DNA from: JACJYM01 sp965230495
GTDB lineage: Bacteria; Bacteroidota; Bacteroidia; Chitinophagales; Saprospiraceae
Assembly: GCA_965230495.1 (NCBI GenBank)
Contig: OZ246004.1
Coordinates: 3,472,001-3,536,000 of the forward strand
DNA length: 64,000 nucleotides
Direction of reading: 5' to 3'
Position 1 is the first letter of the stretch; the number at the start of each line of letters is the position of its first letter. A program made the position numbers and the translations under genes. The notes below the pieces were generated by a model. It made no database searches and had not been told where the DNA came from. It was given only the letters and a program-made list of their open reading frames with translations. Positions 1 through 9,454 of this stretch are shown in pieces.

Positions 1-2
1 AA

Positions 3-1361
3 GGAGGAGCCGCTGGAGGCGGATATTCTCAGGTAGTACCCATGGAGGACATTAATCTTCATTTTACTGGCGACTTTTCCGCTGTAGAGAAAGCGAACAA
101 TTTATTATCGGCATTAATAGATAATAACCTTCAAAACAAAGTAAATAAGTTGGGGATAGACCCTAGAACCATTGTATGGAAAAGAGTAATGGATATGAAC
201 GATCGGGCTCTTAGAAATATAGTGGTTGGACTAGGAGGAACGGCAAATGGTGTACCTCGAGAAGATGGATTTAATATAACGCCTGCTTCCGAAGTAATGG
301 CGATATTATGTATGTCTCAAGATAGGGCAGATTTAAAAAGACGGCTTGGTAATATTTTTGTCGGATTGACATATGATAAAAAGCCTATTTATGCTAGAGA
401 CCTAAAGGCAGAAGGAGCGATGGCTTTGCTATTAAAGGATGCCATCAAACCTAATCTGGTGCAAACATTAGAAGGGAATCCCGCTATAATCCACGGAGGA
501 CCATTTGCAAATATTGCTCAAGGTACTAACACAATTATAGCGACAAAAATGGGTATGTCTCTATGTGAATATACCGTTACCGAGGCTGGTTTTGGAGCCG
601 ATCTAGGTGCTGAGAAGTTTATGAATATCAAATGTGGATATGGAGATATAGGTCCTGATGCCATTGTTTTGGTGGCAACGATCAGAGCTTTGAGACATCA
701 TGGGGGAGCAAAGAAAGATGAATATAACCAACCAGACATAGAAAGAGTAAATAGAGGATTTGACAATTTAGAAAAGCATATTGAAAATTGTCGGAAATTT
801 GGAATTACTCCCACAGTCGCAATAAACCATTTTCCTAATGATAGTGAAGAAGAATTGAAGTTTGTAATTGACAGATGTGCCGCTTTAGGAGTAAAAGCCA
901 TTATCAGTTACGGTTTTGCAAAAGGAGGAGAAGGAACAAAAGAATTGGCTCAAGCTGTAGTAGAAAGGATAGCAACAGGGGAAAATAGTTTTGAGCGTTT
1001 GTATGATTGGAATTTAACCATAGAAGAGAAGATAGGAAGGATTGCAAAGGAAGTCTATGGAGCAACAGACGTAGATTATTCTACTGAGGCCAGAAGACAG
1101 TTGAAATCATTAAAGGAATTAGGAATGGATGATTTACCGATATGTATGGCTAAAACGCAAAAATCTCTTTCTGATAAAGTGAGTTTAAGAGGAAGGCCGA
1201 GAGATTTTATTGTTCATGTTAGAGAGTTTGAGTTTGCTGCAGGAGCAGGTTTCGTGATTCCTATATTAGGTAATATGATGAGAATGCCAGGTCTGCCCTC
1301 TATTCCTGCGTCGGAAGGTATGGATATCGATAGTGATGGTATGGTGACTGGATTAAGTTAA
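3..1361 (+). CDS. fhs: Formate--tetrahydrofolate ligase, 5'-truncated by the window edge
   Basis: Makes 10-formyl-tetrahydrofolate from formate, THF and ATP in the cytoplasm (one-carbon metabolism). The reading frame is open from base 3, and the residues before the first ATG (position 42) read GGAAGGGYSQVVP, a conserved part of the family, so that ATG (Met-Glu-Asp-Ile-Asn-Leu-His) is internal and not the start. About 452 residues are visible against a usual 555, so roughly 100 N-terminal residues including the P-loop lie outside the window. Conserved stretches TEAGFGADLGAEKF and the C-terminal PGLPSIPASEGMDID are intact. Its stop (1359-1361) overlaps the stop of the convergent flippase gene by 4 bases, leaving no room for a terminator. 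Identification is very safe. Confidence 0.96.
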   Translation, partial: GGAAGGGYSQVVPMEDINLHFTGDFSAVEKANNLLSALIDNNLQNKVNKLGIDPRTIVWKRVMDMNDRALRNIVVGLGGTANGVPREDGFNITPASEVMAILCMSQDRADLKRRLGNIFVGLTYDKKPIYARDLKAEGAMALLLKDAIKPNLVQTLEGNPAIIHGGPFANIAQGTNTIIATKMGMSLCEYTVTEAGFGADLGAEKFMNIKCGYGDIGPDAIVLVATIRALRHHGGAKKDEYNQPDIERVNRGFDNLEKHIENCRKFGITPTVAINHFPNDSEEELKFVIDRCAALGVKAIISYGFAKGGEGTKELAQAVVERIATGENSFERLYDWNLTIEEKIGRIAKEVYGATDVDYSTEARRQLKSLKELGMDDLPICMAKTQKSLSDKVSLRGRPRDFIVHVREFEFAAGAGFVIPILGNMMRMPGLPSIPASEGMDIDSDGMVTGLS

Positions 1362-2638
1362 CTTTGTTTACTGGTTTTTAGAAAGTAGATAAATGCTGCT
1401 AAGGAAAAGAGTCCCGACACCCAAAGGAGAGCGGATGTTGTAATAGCAGCTCCTTTTATTCCCATATTTAGGATCATAAAATAACCAATAATAATATTGA
1501 GAATCAGTACTATTAAGGATAGTATAGTATTTGTTTTTGGCCAACCAATAGCTGAGAGCATATTTCCCATAGGGATTCTAAACATCAAAGCTCCGGCCAA
1601 ACCAATAGAGAAAATGAAAATTAGATTTTTGTTATCGGAATATTCACTTCCAAATAAAAGCATAATCTTATCTGAAAAGAAATAGAATACGAGTAAAAAG
1701 AAGAGAGAGATGAACGTAAAGATTTTTAGATAAGAGAAATAATAAGAGCTTAGGTAGGTTGCATTTTTTTTAGATTCTCCAGCCAATTTAACAAAATCAG
1801 ATGCTAGTACTGACGAACCCAAAATCATAAGGCTTAAAGGAATAATACTGGAGGCTTTGTATTGGGCCAATAGTTCTGAATCTGATAGAAGATTTCCGAT
1901 TAGCAAAATGTCTGTAGCGAACAATAACTGCGATAAAACACCTCCAATACTCATATGAATTCCGTAGAGAAAAACATCTTTATAATTATACTCTTTGTTA
2001 GAGTAATAGTCCGTTTTTTGGAAAGAATATAGATTCAGTAAACCTAATTTGAAAAGGTAGTATCCCGAGATTATCAATGGTGTGATAACCATACTTACTA
2101 CATAGCCAACACCTCCCCAAAAGAAACATCCTAAAATATTGGTTATGAAAAGTAGTCCATATGTATATAGGTTGATATATGAGTATAATTTGTTGTTATT
2201 AATAAGTCGACAATATACTTGAATCATTTGAAGTAGATAAAATGATATTACTTGGAATGATATAATAATTAAGAGTATTTGAGCATCTCTAACTTTGTGA
2301 GTAATAATAGGTGATAAAAGGAGTAAAAACGAGACTATTGCAATAGACCATTTTAATCCCTTAAAAAACAATTGTCCAAATAATACTTTTTTATTCAATT
2401 GACTCTCACTTAGCGACCCATATCTCAGAAAACCTTGATATAAACCTGCTCCAGCAAAAGGAGCTACAAAAGCGAGAATTGTAACGGCATATGAGACCAA
2501 TCCATATTCGGACTTTGATAATATTCGAATGATAATTATTGATGTAATAAAACTAATAATCTTGACTCCAAAGTTAGAGCTAAGAACATATAGCCCCTGT
2601 CTGGATATAAATGCTGATATGAAATTTTTGGAATTCAA
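1358..2638 (-). CDS. Polysaccharide (Wzx/MATE-like) flippase, inner-membrane protein
   Basis: A 426-residue, strongly hydrophobic protein with about 12 predicted membrane segments. Its N-terminus (LSSNFGVKIISFITSIIIIRILSKSEYGLVSYA) has the look of the polysaccharide biosynthesis/O-antigen flippase family: an early helix, then an R-x-L-S/G-x-x-E-Y-G motif. Such proteins move lipid-linked sugars across the inner membrane. It is the last gene of a minus-strand run behind bshA and a GT4 glycosyltransferase, with gaps of 4 and 9 bases, so it is probably co-transcribed with them and may act on a surface glycan built by the neighbouring glycosyltransferase. Substrate cannot be read from the sequence. 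Confidence 0.82.
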   Translation of the reverse strand: MNSKNFISAFISRQGLYVLSSNFGVKIISFITSIIIIRILSKSEYGLVSYAVTILAFVAPFAGAGLYQGFLRYGSLSESQLNKKVLFGQLFFKGLKWSIAIVSFLLLLSPIITHKVRDAQILLIIISFQVISFYLLQMIQVYCRLINNNKLYSYINLYTYGLLFITNILGCFFWGGVGYVVSMVITPLIISGYYLFKLGLLNLYSFQKTDYYSNKEYNYKDVFLYGIHMSIGGVLSQLLFATDILLIGNLLSDSELLAQYKASSIIPLSLMILGSSVLASDFVKLAGESKKNATYLSSYYFSYLKIFTFISLFFLLVFYFFSDKIMLLFGSEYSDNKNLIFIFSIGLAGALMFRIPMGNMLSAIGWPKTNTILSLIVLILNIIIGYFMILNMGIKGAAITTSALLWVSGLFSLAAFIYFLKTSKQS

Positions 2639-2647
2639 AAAAAATTG

Positions 2648-3799
2648 TTATTTGCTTGTCATCTTATCATATAAGGCTTTATACTCATTAGCAACACTAT
2701 CATAGCTATATTTTTTTTGGGCTTGAAGACTTATTTGCTCTGCGTTGTATTCTTCGAGTCTGTCCAGCATCTGATCAAGTTTTAATAATAAGTCATTCTT
2801 ATCCTGATATTTAACAATAACTCCATTAGAAATATCTATCATTTCCTTGACACCGCCTACATCTGAACTTAAAACGGGGAGACCGCAAGCATGAGCTTCA
2901 GAAACAACACAAGGGAGATTTTCATAATTGCTGAAAAGTAAGAATAGGTCACTGTTTTGCATGTAGTTAGCTATTTTCTCCAAACCCACCTCAGGAATTA
3001 TAGTGTAATATTTGTCTTGTAAGTTTATGCTTTTCGCATATTTTTTTGGTTCGTCTGCAAAATTATTACCTACTAAAGTGAGATGAAAATCATTTCTTTT
3101 TTTACTTAATTCTTTGATTACTTCAAAGATACCGTGTATGTTCTTATGCCTATTGCTTAAGGTAGAAACGTGTAAAATTCTTTTAAGAGAGCTATTTTGT
3201 TTTTCTTTTAAGGTAAAAATGGATGTATCGATTACATTCGGGATAACTTTGAAGTTAGACTTAGGCCAGATATTCTGTAGAGATAGTTGAAGACTATATG
3301 ATACAGGACAAACATATGATGCTTTCTTCAATACTTTTTTGATCCAAAACTTCTCAAGCCAAGAGAATTTTTTAGGATTTATGGGTAAAAAGGCTGTCCA
3401 ATGCTCCGTAACTAAATAGGGTATACCTAATTTATTCTTTAGATGTAACGCAAATATTCCGGCTCGATAGGTTACATTTAAATGTGTAATATCCACATTA
3501 CCCAGTTCTTTTTTGATCCGTTCAAAACCTATTTTATGAGCGGTGATATAGTCAAAAAATTTTCTCCAAGGGTATTTGGATTTAGGATAGTATACTAAGA
3601 CTTCAAAAAAACCATTGGCATGTCGAGCGAACATCTCGTAGTTTTTAACACCATGATCTGCTATGACATGCAGAGAGCTTACATTACACTTTCTTGCGAC
3701 AGCGGCAGCATGTCTTTTTATAAAATTTCCGTTTTGAGGCTGAAGACGATTAGGGTACCAAGAATTGAGGAATAAAATATGTAGCTTGTTTTTTTTCAA
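2648..3799 (-). CDS. GT4-family glycosyltransferase
   Basis: A 383-residue cytoplasmic glycosyltransferase with GT-B fold. The N-terminal half starts LHILFLNSWYPNRLQPQNGN with an N-F-I-x-R-H segment typical of GT4 enzymes; the C-terminal nucleotide-sugar domain has RILHVSTLSNRHKNIHG, then the E-A-x-A-C-G-L-P-V-L-S-S-D-V-G-G block that contains the conserved donor-binding glutamate. It sits 4 bases downstream of bshA and 9 bases upstream of a flippase, so it is probably translated from the same mRNA. Likely builds an exopolysaccharide, O-antigen or glycan on secreted protein. Donor and acceptor are unknown. Confidence 0.88.
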   Translation of the reverse strand: MKKNKLHILFLNSWYPNRLQPQNGNFIKRHAAAVARKCNVSSLHVIADHGVKNYEMFARHANGFFEVLVYYPKSKYPWRKFFDYITAHKIGFERIKKELGNVDITHLNVTYRAGIFALHLKNKLGIPYLVTEHWTAFLPINPKKFSWLEKFWIKKVLKKASYVCPVSYSLQLSLQNIWPKSNFKVIPNVIDTSIFTLKEKQNSSLKRILHVSTLSNRHKNIHGIFEVIKELSKKRNDFHLTLVGNNFADEPKKYAKSINLQDKYYTIIPEVGLEKIANYMQNSDLFLLFSNYENLPCVVSEAHACGLPVLSSDVGGVKEMIDISNGVIVKYQDKNDLLLKLDQMLDRLEEYNAEQISLQAQKKYSYDSVANEYKALYDKMTSK

Positions 3800-3803
3800 A
3801 AGG

Positions 3804-4925
3804 TTAGTTTAAAAAAGATTTATAATATGCCTCATATTTTGGAATCACACTGTCAATATCAAATTTTTTCGCATGTTTAAAGGCCGCAACTTTGAACTGC
3901 TCTAAGATTTCTGAATTGGATAATAAATGAATAGCTTTCTCTGCCATATCATTCACATCACCTAATTCGCATAGGAACCCTGTTTTTCCATGGATATTGA
4001 CCTCGGGTAAACCCCCTATATCAGTGGATATTACAGGGACTTGGCATGCCATTGCTTCCAAAGCAGCCAGCCCAAAGCTTTCATTCGCGGATGGCAATAT
4101 AAAAAGGTCTCCAACAGCAAGTATTTCTTCAATGGCATCTTGTTTACCCAGAAATCGTATTTCATCACAAAGGCCTATGGATCGGCATAACTCCTCCAAT
4201 CCACGACGTTCCGGTCCATCACCGATAAGAAGTAATTTTGATGGAATTTTTTCATATATCTTGGCAAAAGCATGTATAACATCATCTACACGTTTGACGG
4301 GACGGAAATTCGAAGTATGAATAATTATCTTTTCACCATTTGGAGCTATAGCCTTTTTGAAATGATCTTTATTGGTTTTAGAAAACCGGTTGAAGTCAAT
4401 AAAATTATAAATGACTTCAATATTCTTATTGATTATAAACTTTGACAGCGTTTCTTCTTTTAAAAAATTAGAAACTGCGGTGACACCATCTGATTCATTT
4501 ATACTGAACTCCACAACGGGATAAAAAGAGGCATCTTGTCCAACCAAAGTTATATCTGTCCCATGGAGTGTAGTGATAATTGGTATGTTTATACCTTGTG
4601 TTTTAAGAATTTGTTTAGCCATATAGGCTACTGCTGCATGTGGAATAGCATAATGAACATGTAAGATGTCCAACTTTTCGTATTTTATTACATCCACCAT
4701 TTTACTGGTAAGAGCTGTTTCGTAAGGGGGGTACTCGAAAAGAGGATACTCCATAGAACTCACTTCATGGAAATATACATTTTCCTGAAATGAGGTCAAC
4801 CTAGCGGGCCTTTTGTATGTAATAAAATGTACTTGATGTCCTTTTCTGGCCATTCCTAATCCCACTTCCGTTGCAACCACCCCACTACCACCATAAGTAG
4901 GATAACAGACTACACCTATTTTCAT
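3804..4925 (-). CDS. bshA: N-acetyl-alpha-D-glucosaminyl L-malate synthase (bacillithiol biosynthesis)
   Basis: GT4-type retaining transferase joining UDP-GlcNAc to L-malate, the first step of bacillithiol synthesis. The start MKIGVVCYPTYGGSGVVATE is the BshA signature (Gly-rich loop at residues 12-15), followed by H-F-I-T-Y-K-R-P and later TTLHGTDITLVGQD and NESFGLAALEAMACQVPVIS, which carries the donor-site glutamate. Length 373 residues fits the family. It leads a three-gene minus-strand run with a second glycosyltransferase and a flippase. Bacillithiol is the usual low-molecular-weight thiol of many Bacteroidota; the later genes (bshB, bshC) are not in this window. Confusion with another GT4 is possible but the N-terminal motif makes BshA the strong choice. 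Confidence 0.9.
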   Translation of the reverse strand: MKIGVVCYPTYGGSGVVATEVGLGMARKGHQVHFITYKRPARLTSFQENVYFHEVSSMEYPLFEYPPYETALTSKMVDVIKYEKLDILHVHYAIPHAAVAYMAKQILKTQGINIPIITTLHGTDITLVGQDASFYPVVEFSINESDGVTAVSNFLKEETLSKFIINKNIEVIYNFIDFNRFSKTNKDHFKKAIAPNGEKIIIHTSNFRPVKRVDDVIHAFAKIYEKIPSKLLLIGDGPERRGLEELCRSIGLCDEIRFLGKQDAIEEILAVGDLFILPSANESFGLAALEAMACQVPVISTDIGGLPEVNIHGKTGFLCELGDVNDMAEKAIHLLSNSEILEQFKVAAFKHAKKFDIDSVIPKYEAYYKSFLN

Positions 4926-5116
4926 GTATGCTCAACTTTGTTGTCGTAAATTTAATAAGGAATAAATATTCATTCAACTTAATAAGTAGATATAATCTAA
5001 CTGTTTCAAATTGATAATTATTGTTGCTCTACTAACCAGTGAACTTCTATTAAAACCATTAATCCTAAACAAAAAATCATTTATTTTGTTAACTCAATTG
5101 CTCAAAACATCTATAA

Positions 5117-5995
5117 ATGTTAACGTATTCCATAAATGATCTCGAAAATTTGACGGGAGTTAAAGCCCATACCTTGCGTATTTGGGAAAAGAGATATGGA
5201 ATTATTAAGCCTCAAAGAACCGAATCTAATATAAGATTTTACCGACCTGATGACTTAGAGCTCATTCTCAATATTTCTTTTTTAAACCGCAATGGATATA
5301 AGATATCTGCCATTTCTAAACTTTCTATAGAGGAGATTAACAATAAGGTTTCTGAAATATGTAAGGTTGATCACAAGGAGGAGAAGCTTACAGCTATGTC
5401 CTTAGCCATGTTGGAGCTGGATGAATTTAAATTCAATATGTATTTGGATCACTATATTGAAAATAAGGGACTTGAAGATACGATGAACGAAATCATTTAT
5501 CCTTTTCTGGATAAAATGGCTCATCTTTGGGAACTTCAGAAAATCAAATCTGTACACGAGTCCTTTATAACCCAAATATTTAAAAGAAAGGTTCAAGTGG
5601 AAATTGATAAGCTTTCATCAAACGGTTGTCCGAAAAAGAAGATGATGATCTTTCTATCAGAGTCTGAAAATCAAGAACTTAGTTTTTTATATATTCATTA
5701 TATTTTAAAAAAATACGGAATTCATATTGTTAATTTAGGGATTGGAGTTTCTCCGGTAGAAGCGATAGAATCCATTCAAGTGACGAATTGCTACTCTGTT
5801 CTGACTATAATGACGGGATCTGATTTTGCTACTGATGATCAAGGATATTCTCTTTTGGAATGGAGTAAGGCTTTGCAATCCAATAAACTATATATTGTCG
5901 GAGCACCTATGAATGGAAGAAAAATACCATCTAATATTAAGTTTTTGACTAGTATTCCTGAGATAAAAAAATTGGCTTCTTCTTATTCCTGTTAA
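5117..5995 (+). CDS. MerR-family regulator with a degenerate B12-binding-like C-terminal domain
   Basis: A 292-residue regulator. Residues 3-70 form a MerR winged helix (YSINDLENLTGVKAHTLRIW, then E-K-R-Y-G-I-I). Residues 85-160 match the helical cap and about 170-290 the Rossmann-like part of CarH/LitR-type cobalamin sensors. The cobalamin ligands seem lost: the lower-ligand motif E/D-x-H-x-x-G is replaced by N-Q-E-L-S, and the cap motif W-x9-E-H reads W-(9)-E-S (LWELQKIKSVHES). It therefore probably does not bind B12, although the fold is kept. It stands alone upstream of secA; its target is unknown. The 190-bp region before it shows no TAnnTTTG box I trust. Confidence 0.85.
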   Translation: MLTYSINDLENLTGVKAHTLRIWEKRYGIIKPQRTESNIRFYRPDDLELILNISFLNRNGYKISAISKLSIEEINNKVSEICKVDHKEEKLTAMSLAMLELDEFKFNMYLDHYIENKGLEDTMNEIIYPFLDKMAHLWELQKIKSVHESFITQIFKRKVQVEIDKLSSNGCPKKKMMIFLSESENQELSFLYIHYILKKYGIHIVNLGIGVSPVEAIESIQVTNCYSVLTIMTGSDFATDDQGYSLLEWSKALQSNKLYIVGAPMNGRKIPSNIKFLTSIPEIKKLASSYSC

Positions 5996-6107
5996 TGGTT
6001 ATGTGCTGTCAATATGGCATAATATCATGTATTGGAACAATTTATGACCATTGATTAAATGTATTTAAAATGATACGTATTACTCTGCATATAGTAGAAT
6101 AGATAAG

Positions 6108-6115
6108 TATCTTTG
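6108..6115 (+). promoter_or_regulatory. -7 box (TATCTTTG) of secA
   Basis: Exact match to the Bacteroidota -7 consensus TAnnTTTG. Transcription would start near 6122, which lies after the TTG at 6117 and so favours the ATG at 6141 as the secA start. No clear -33 TTTG is seen. Confidence 0.6.
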
Positions 6116-6140
6116 TTTGATTTTTAAAAAAAGACTATCC

Positions 6141-9100
6141 ATGTTTAATATATTCAAAAAGGTATTTGGGACAAAGTATGATAAAGATGTGAAGCAATAT
6201 GCCCCTGTGGTAGAAGTGATAAATGAGCATTTCGCTAACTTTCATTCTTTATCCAACGATGAATTAAGGAATAAGACGAACGAATTCAGAGCTAAAATAA
6301 AGGAACATTTAACTCAGATTAATGAAGATATCGAGGAATTAAAGAGTAACGCTAATAAAGAAGAAAACCTTGTAAGAAAAGAAGAGCTATATGGTGAAAT
6401 CGATGAACTTAAAAAGCAAAGGGATAAACACCTCGAAGTAGTTTTAAAGGAGATATTACCAGAGGCATTTGCAGTAATAAAAGAAACTGCAAGGAGATTT
6501 AAAGAGAATGAAATAATTGAGGTTACAGCAACGGATTTTGACAGAGATCTCGCTGCGGATAATACTTTTGTATCTATAGAGGGAGATAAGGCACATTGGA
6601 AAAATTCATGGAAGGCAGCCGGAGCTGATATTACTTGGAATATGGTCCATTTTGATGTGCAATTGATAGGAGGAATGGTTCTCCATGATGGTAAGATTGC
6701 TGAAATGCAGACGGGTGAAGGAAAGACATTGGTTGCCACTCTACCAGCTTATCTAAACGGCTTATCCGGCTTGGGAGTACATGTGGTAACAGTCAATGAT
6801 TATTTGGCTCGTAGGGATTCGGAATGGATTGGTCCGATATTCCAGTTTTTGTTTTTAACGGTTGATTGTATAGATAAATATAAGCCTCACTCTGAAGGAA
6901 GAGTAGCGGCTTATAAGAAGGATATTATTTATGGAACAAACAATGAATTTGGGTTTGATTATCTAAGAGATAATATGGTTAGGTCTTCGGAGGAATTGGT
7001 ACAGAAAAAGCACCATTTTGCCATGATTGACGAGGTAGATTCGGTATTAGTTGATGATGCAAGAACACCATTGATTATTTCAGGACCTATCCCAAAAGGC
7101 TCAGAAGAACAGGAATACATAGCCCTACGGCCAAAGGTCGAAAGCTTAATAGCAGCTCAAAGAAAATTGGCTACCGAATACTTATCTGAAGCTAAAAAGT
7201 TGTTCAAAGAGGGGGTGGTTGGACATGAAGAGGGGCAGGCAGGACTTTCTCTTTATCGTGCCCATAAAGCATTACCAAAGTATAGACCTTTGATTAAGTT
7301 TTTGAGTGAGGAAGGGGTTAAAGTAATGATGCAAAAAACGGAAAACTTCTATATGCAGGAACAAAGCAAACATATGCATATAGTAGATAAGCCATTATAT
7401 TTTACAATTGATGAAAAGACAAGATCTGTCGAATTGACTGATAAAGGAGTTGACTTTTTGTCCAGAGGTGAAAATGATCCTGACTTTTTTGTTATGCCTA
7501 ACATAGCTGAGGCAATGCAGGCCATCGACGATAGAGAGTCGAAAGAAGATATTTCTTTAAACGATGAAAAAGAGAAATTGATTCAAGACTATTCAATTAA
7601 GTCCAGAAGGCTACATTCCGTGAGTCAGCTATTGAAAGCCTATACGATGTTTGAAAAAGATCAGGAATACGTGGTTATTGATGGTCAGGTGAAAATAGTG
7701 GATGAACAAACAGGTAGGATGATGGAAGGCAGAAGATATTCTGACGGACTTCATCAGGCTCTGGAAGCCAAGGAAAATGTCGAGGTTGGGGAACTTACGC
7801 AAACTTATGCCACCATTACACTCCAGAATTATTTTAGAATGTACCATAAATTGTCTGGTATGACAGGTACGGCAGAGACAGAGGCGGGAGAATTTTGGGA
7901 GATTTATAAGTTGGATGTAGTTGTTATTCCTACTAATAAACCTATCCAACGAAAGGATGAAGAAGATTTGGTATTTAAGACTGCCAGAGAAAAATTTAAT
8001 GCAGTTATCGATGAGATTGTATCTCTAACTGAGAGAGGAAGACCAGTATTAGTAGGTACAACGTCTGTAGATATTTCGGAGTTACTCAGTAGAATGCTCA
8101 ACTTAAAGGGAATAAAACATAATGTTCTTAACGCTAAAAAACATCAAAGAGAGGCTGAGATAGTTGCAGAGGCAGGAAAGCCTGGAGCAGTAACTATTGC
8201 AACAAATATGGCCGGTAGGGGAACGGACATTAAGTTAACAGAGCAAGTAAAGGAAGCAGGTGGATTGGCTATTATTGCTACTGAAAGACACGATTCAAGA
8301 CGTGTAGACCGACAGTTAAGAGGTCGGGCGGGACGACAGGGAGACCCTGGTTCTTCGCAGTTTTACGTTTCGCTAGAGGATAATCTAATGAGATTGTTTA
8401 AATCAGAGAGAATAGCTAAGGTAATGGACCGAATGGGCCATAAGGAGGGAGAAGTAATTCAGCACTCTATGGTGACAAAGTCTATTGAAAGAGCACAGAA
8501 ACAGGTGGAAGAGAATAACTTCGGAATACGTAAAAACCTTCTGGAATATGATGATGTAATGAATATTCAGAGAGGTGCTATTTATAAGAAAAGAAACCAT
8601 GCATTGTCTGGAGAAAGGCTATCGGTTGATATTTACAATATGTTTATTTCAATAGTGGATAGTATTGCGGCGGATAAGAAACAAAACGGTGATCACCAAT
8701 CTTTTATCGAAGAGTGTATTAAGGTTATTGGACTCGATCCTGAAATTGAAGAAAATGAATTTAAAACGCTATCACCACAAGCCTTGGGCGAATTGTTGGA
8801 GAAAAAGGTAATGGCTTATTATAGAAACAAGAAAGATCAACTAACTCAAGCATTGCTGCCTACAATTAAACAGGTTCATGAAAACGAAGGACAGCGATAC
8901 AAACGAATACTTATTCCTTTTAGTGATGGAAGTACTCATAAGCTTCCCGTTACAGCTGATATTCAAAATGCTGTAGACTCGGAGGGAGAATCTATCATGA
9001 TGGATGTTGAAAAGACGGTGACACTGGCATTGATCGATGAAAACTGGAAAGAACACCTGAGACGAATGGATGAACTTAAGGATTCTGTACAGACGGCATC

Positions 9101-9440
9101 TTTTGAGCAGAAAGATCCATTGGTGATTTATAAAATGGAAGCATTTAATCTATTTGAAGAGCTTATATACAAGATTAATTCAGAGGTGGTATCGTACTTA
9201 ATGAAGGGAAGAGTAGTTATCAACCAACCGCAAGACATAAGAGAAGCCAAGCCTCAAAAAACTGACATGAGTAAGTTGTCTCAGAACAGAACGGAAGAGG
9301 CTATGAAAAAAGCGGCTGCTCAAGCTGGACAACAGCGAAAGCCAGTTGAAACGGTAAAAAGGGAACAGCCAAAGGTCGGAAGGAATGAGATGTGCCCATG
9401 TGGAAGTGGTAAAAAATATAAGAAGTGTCACGGTAAGTAG
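6141..9440 (+). CDS. secA: Preprotein translocase ATPase SecA
   Basis: Motor of the general Sec pathway, driving unfolded preproteins through SecYEG. The frame could open at a TTG (6117), but ATG 6141 gives the usual start MFNIFKKVFGTKYDKDVK and lies downstream of a -7 box at 6108. Walker A is MQTGEGKT (about residue 189) and Walker B is M-I-D-E-V-D (about 296), followed by the DDARTPLIISGP block. The preprotein cross-linking domain follows, then NBD2 with NMAGRGTDIKL and RQLRGRAGRQGDPGSS. The C-terminus ends in a zinc-binding CPCGSGKKYKKCHG. At 1099 residues it has the long form typical of Bacteroidota. rluE follows after 14 bases and is probably co-transcribed. Confidence 0.98.
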   Translation: MFNIFKKVFGTKYDKDVKQYAPVVEVINEHFANFHSLSNDELRNKTNEFRAKIKEHLTQINEDIEELKSNANKEENLVRKEELYGEIDELKKQRDKHLEVVLKEILPEAFAVIKETARRFKENEIIEVTATDFDRDLAADNTFVSIEGDKAHWKNSWKAAGADITWNMVHFDVQLIGGMVLHDGKIAEMQTGEGKTLVATLPAYLNGLSGLGVHVVTVNDYLARRDSEWIGPIFQFLFLTVDCIDKYKPHSEGRVAAYKKDIIYGTNNEFGFDYLRDNMVRSSEELVQKKHHFAMIDEVDSVLVDDARTPLIISGPIPKGSEEQEYIALRPKVESLIAAQRKLATEYLSEAKKLFKEGVVGHEEGQAGLSLYRAHKALPKYRPLIKFLSEEGVKVMMQKTENFYMQEQSKHMHIVDKPLYFTIDEKTRSVELTDKGVDFLSRGENDPDFFVMPNIAEAMQAIDDRESKEDISLNDEKEKLIQDYSIKSRRLHSVSQLLKAYTMFEKDQEYVVIDGQVKIVDEQTGRMMEGRRYSDGLHQALEAKENVEVGELTQTYATITLQNYFRMYHKLSGMTGTAETEAGEFWEIYKLDVVVIPTNKPIQRKDEEDLVFKTAREKFNAVIDEIVSLTERGRPVLVGTTSVDISELLSRMLNLKGIKHNVLNAKKHQREAEIVAEAGKPGAVTIATNMAGRGTDIKLTEQVKEAGGLAIIATERHDSRRVDRQLRGRAGRQGDPGSSQFYVSLEDNLMRLFKSERIAKVMDRMGHKEGEVIQHSMVTKSIERAQKQVEENNFGIRKNLLEYDDVMNIQRGAIYKKRNHALSGERLSVDIYNMFISIVDSIAADKKQNGDHQSFIEECIKVIGLDPEIEENEFKTLSPQALGELLEKKVMAYYRNKKDQLTQALLPTIKQVHENEGQRYKRILIPFSDGSTHKLPVTADIQNAVDSEGESIMMDVEKTVTLALIDENWKEHLRRMDELKDSVQTASFEQKDPLVIYKMEAFNLFEELIYKINSEVVSYLMKGRVVINQPQDIREAKPQKTDMSKLSQNRTEEAMKKAAAQAGQQRKPVETVKREQPKVGRNEMCPCGSGKKYKKCHGK

Positions 9441-9454
9441 CTTTAAGATATATT

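Noticed and set aside
42..44. ATG at 42 as the start of formate-THF ligase
   Set aside because: The frame is open to the window edge and the residues before it match conserved family sequence; it is an internal Met.
698..901. Minus-strand frame inside fhs
   Set aside because: Antisense shadow of a highly conserved coding region, without start context or family resemblance.
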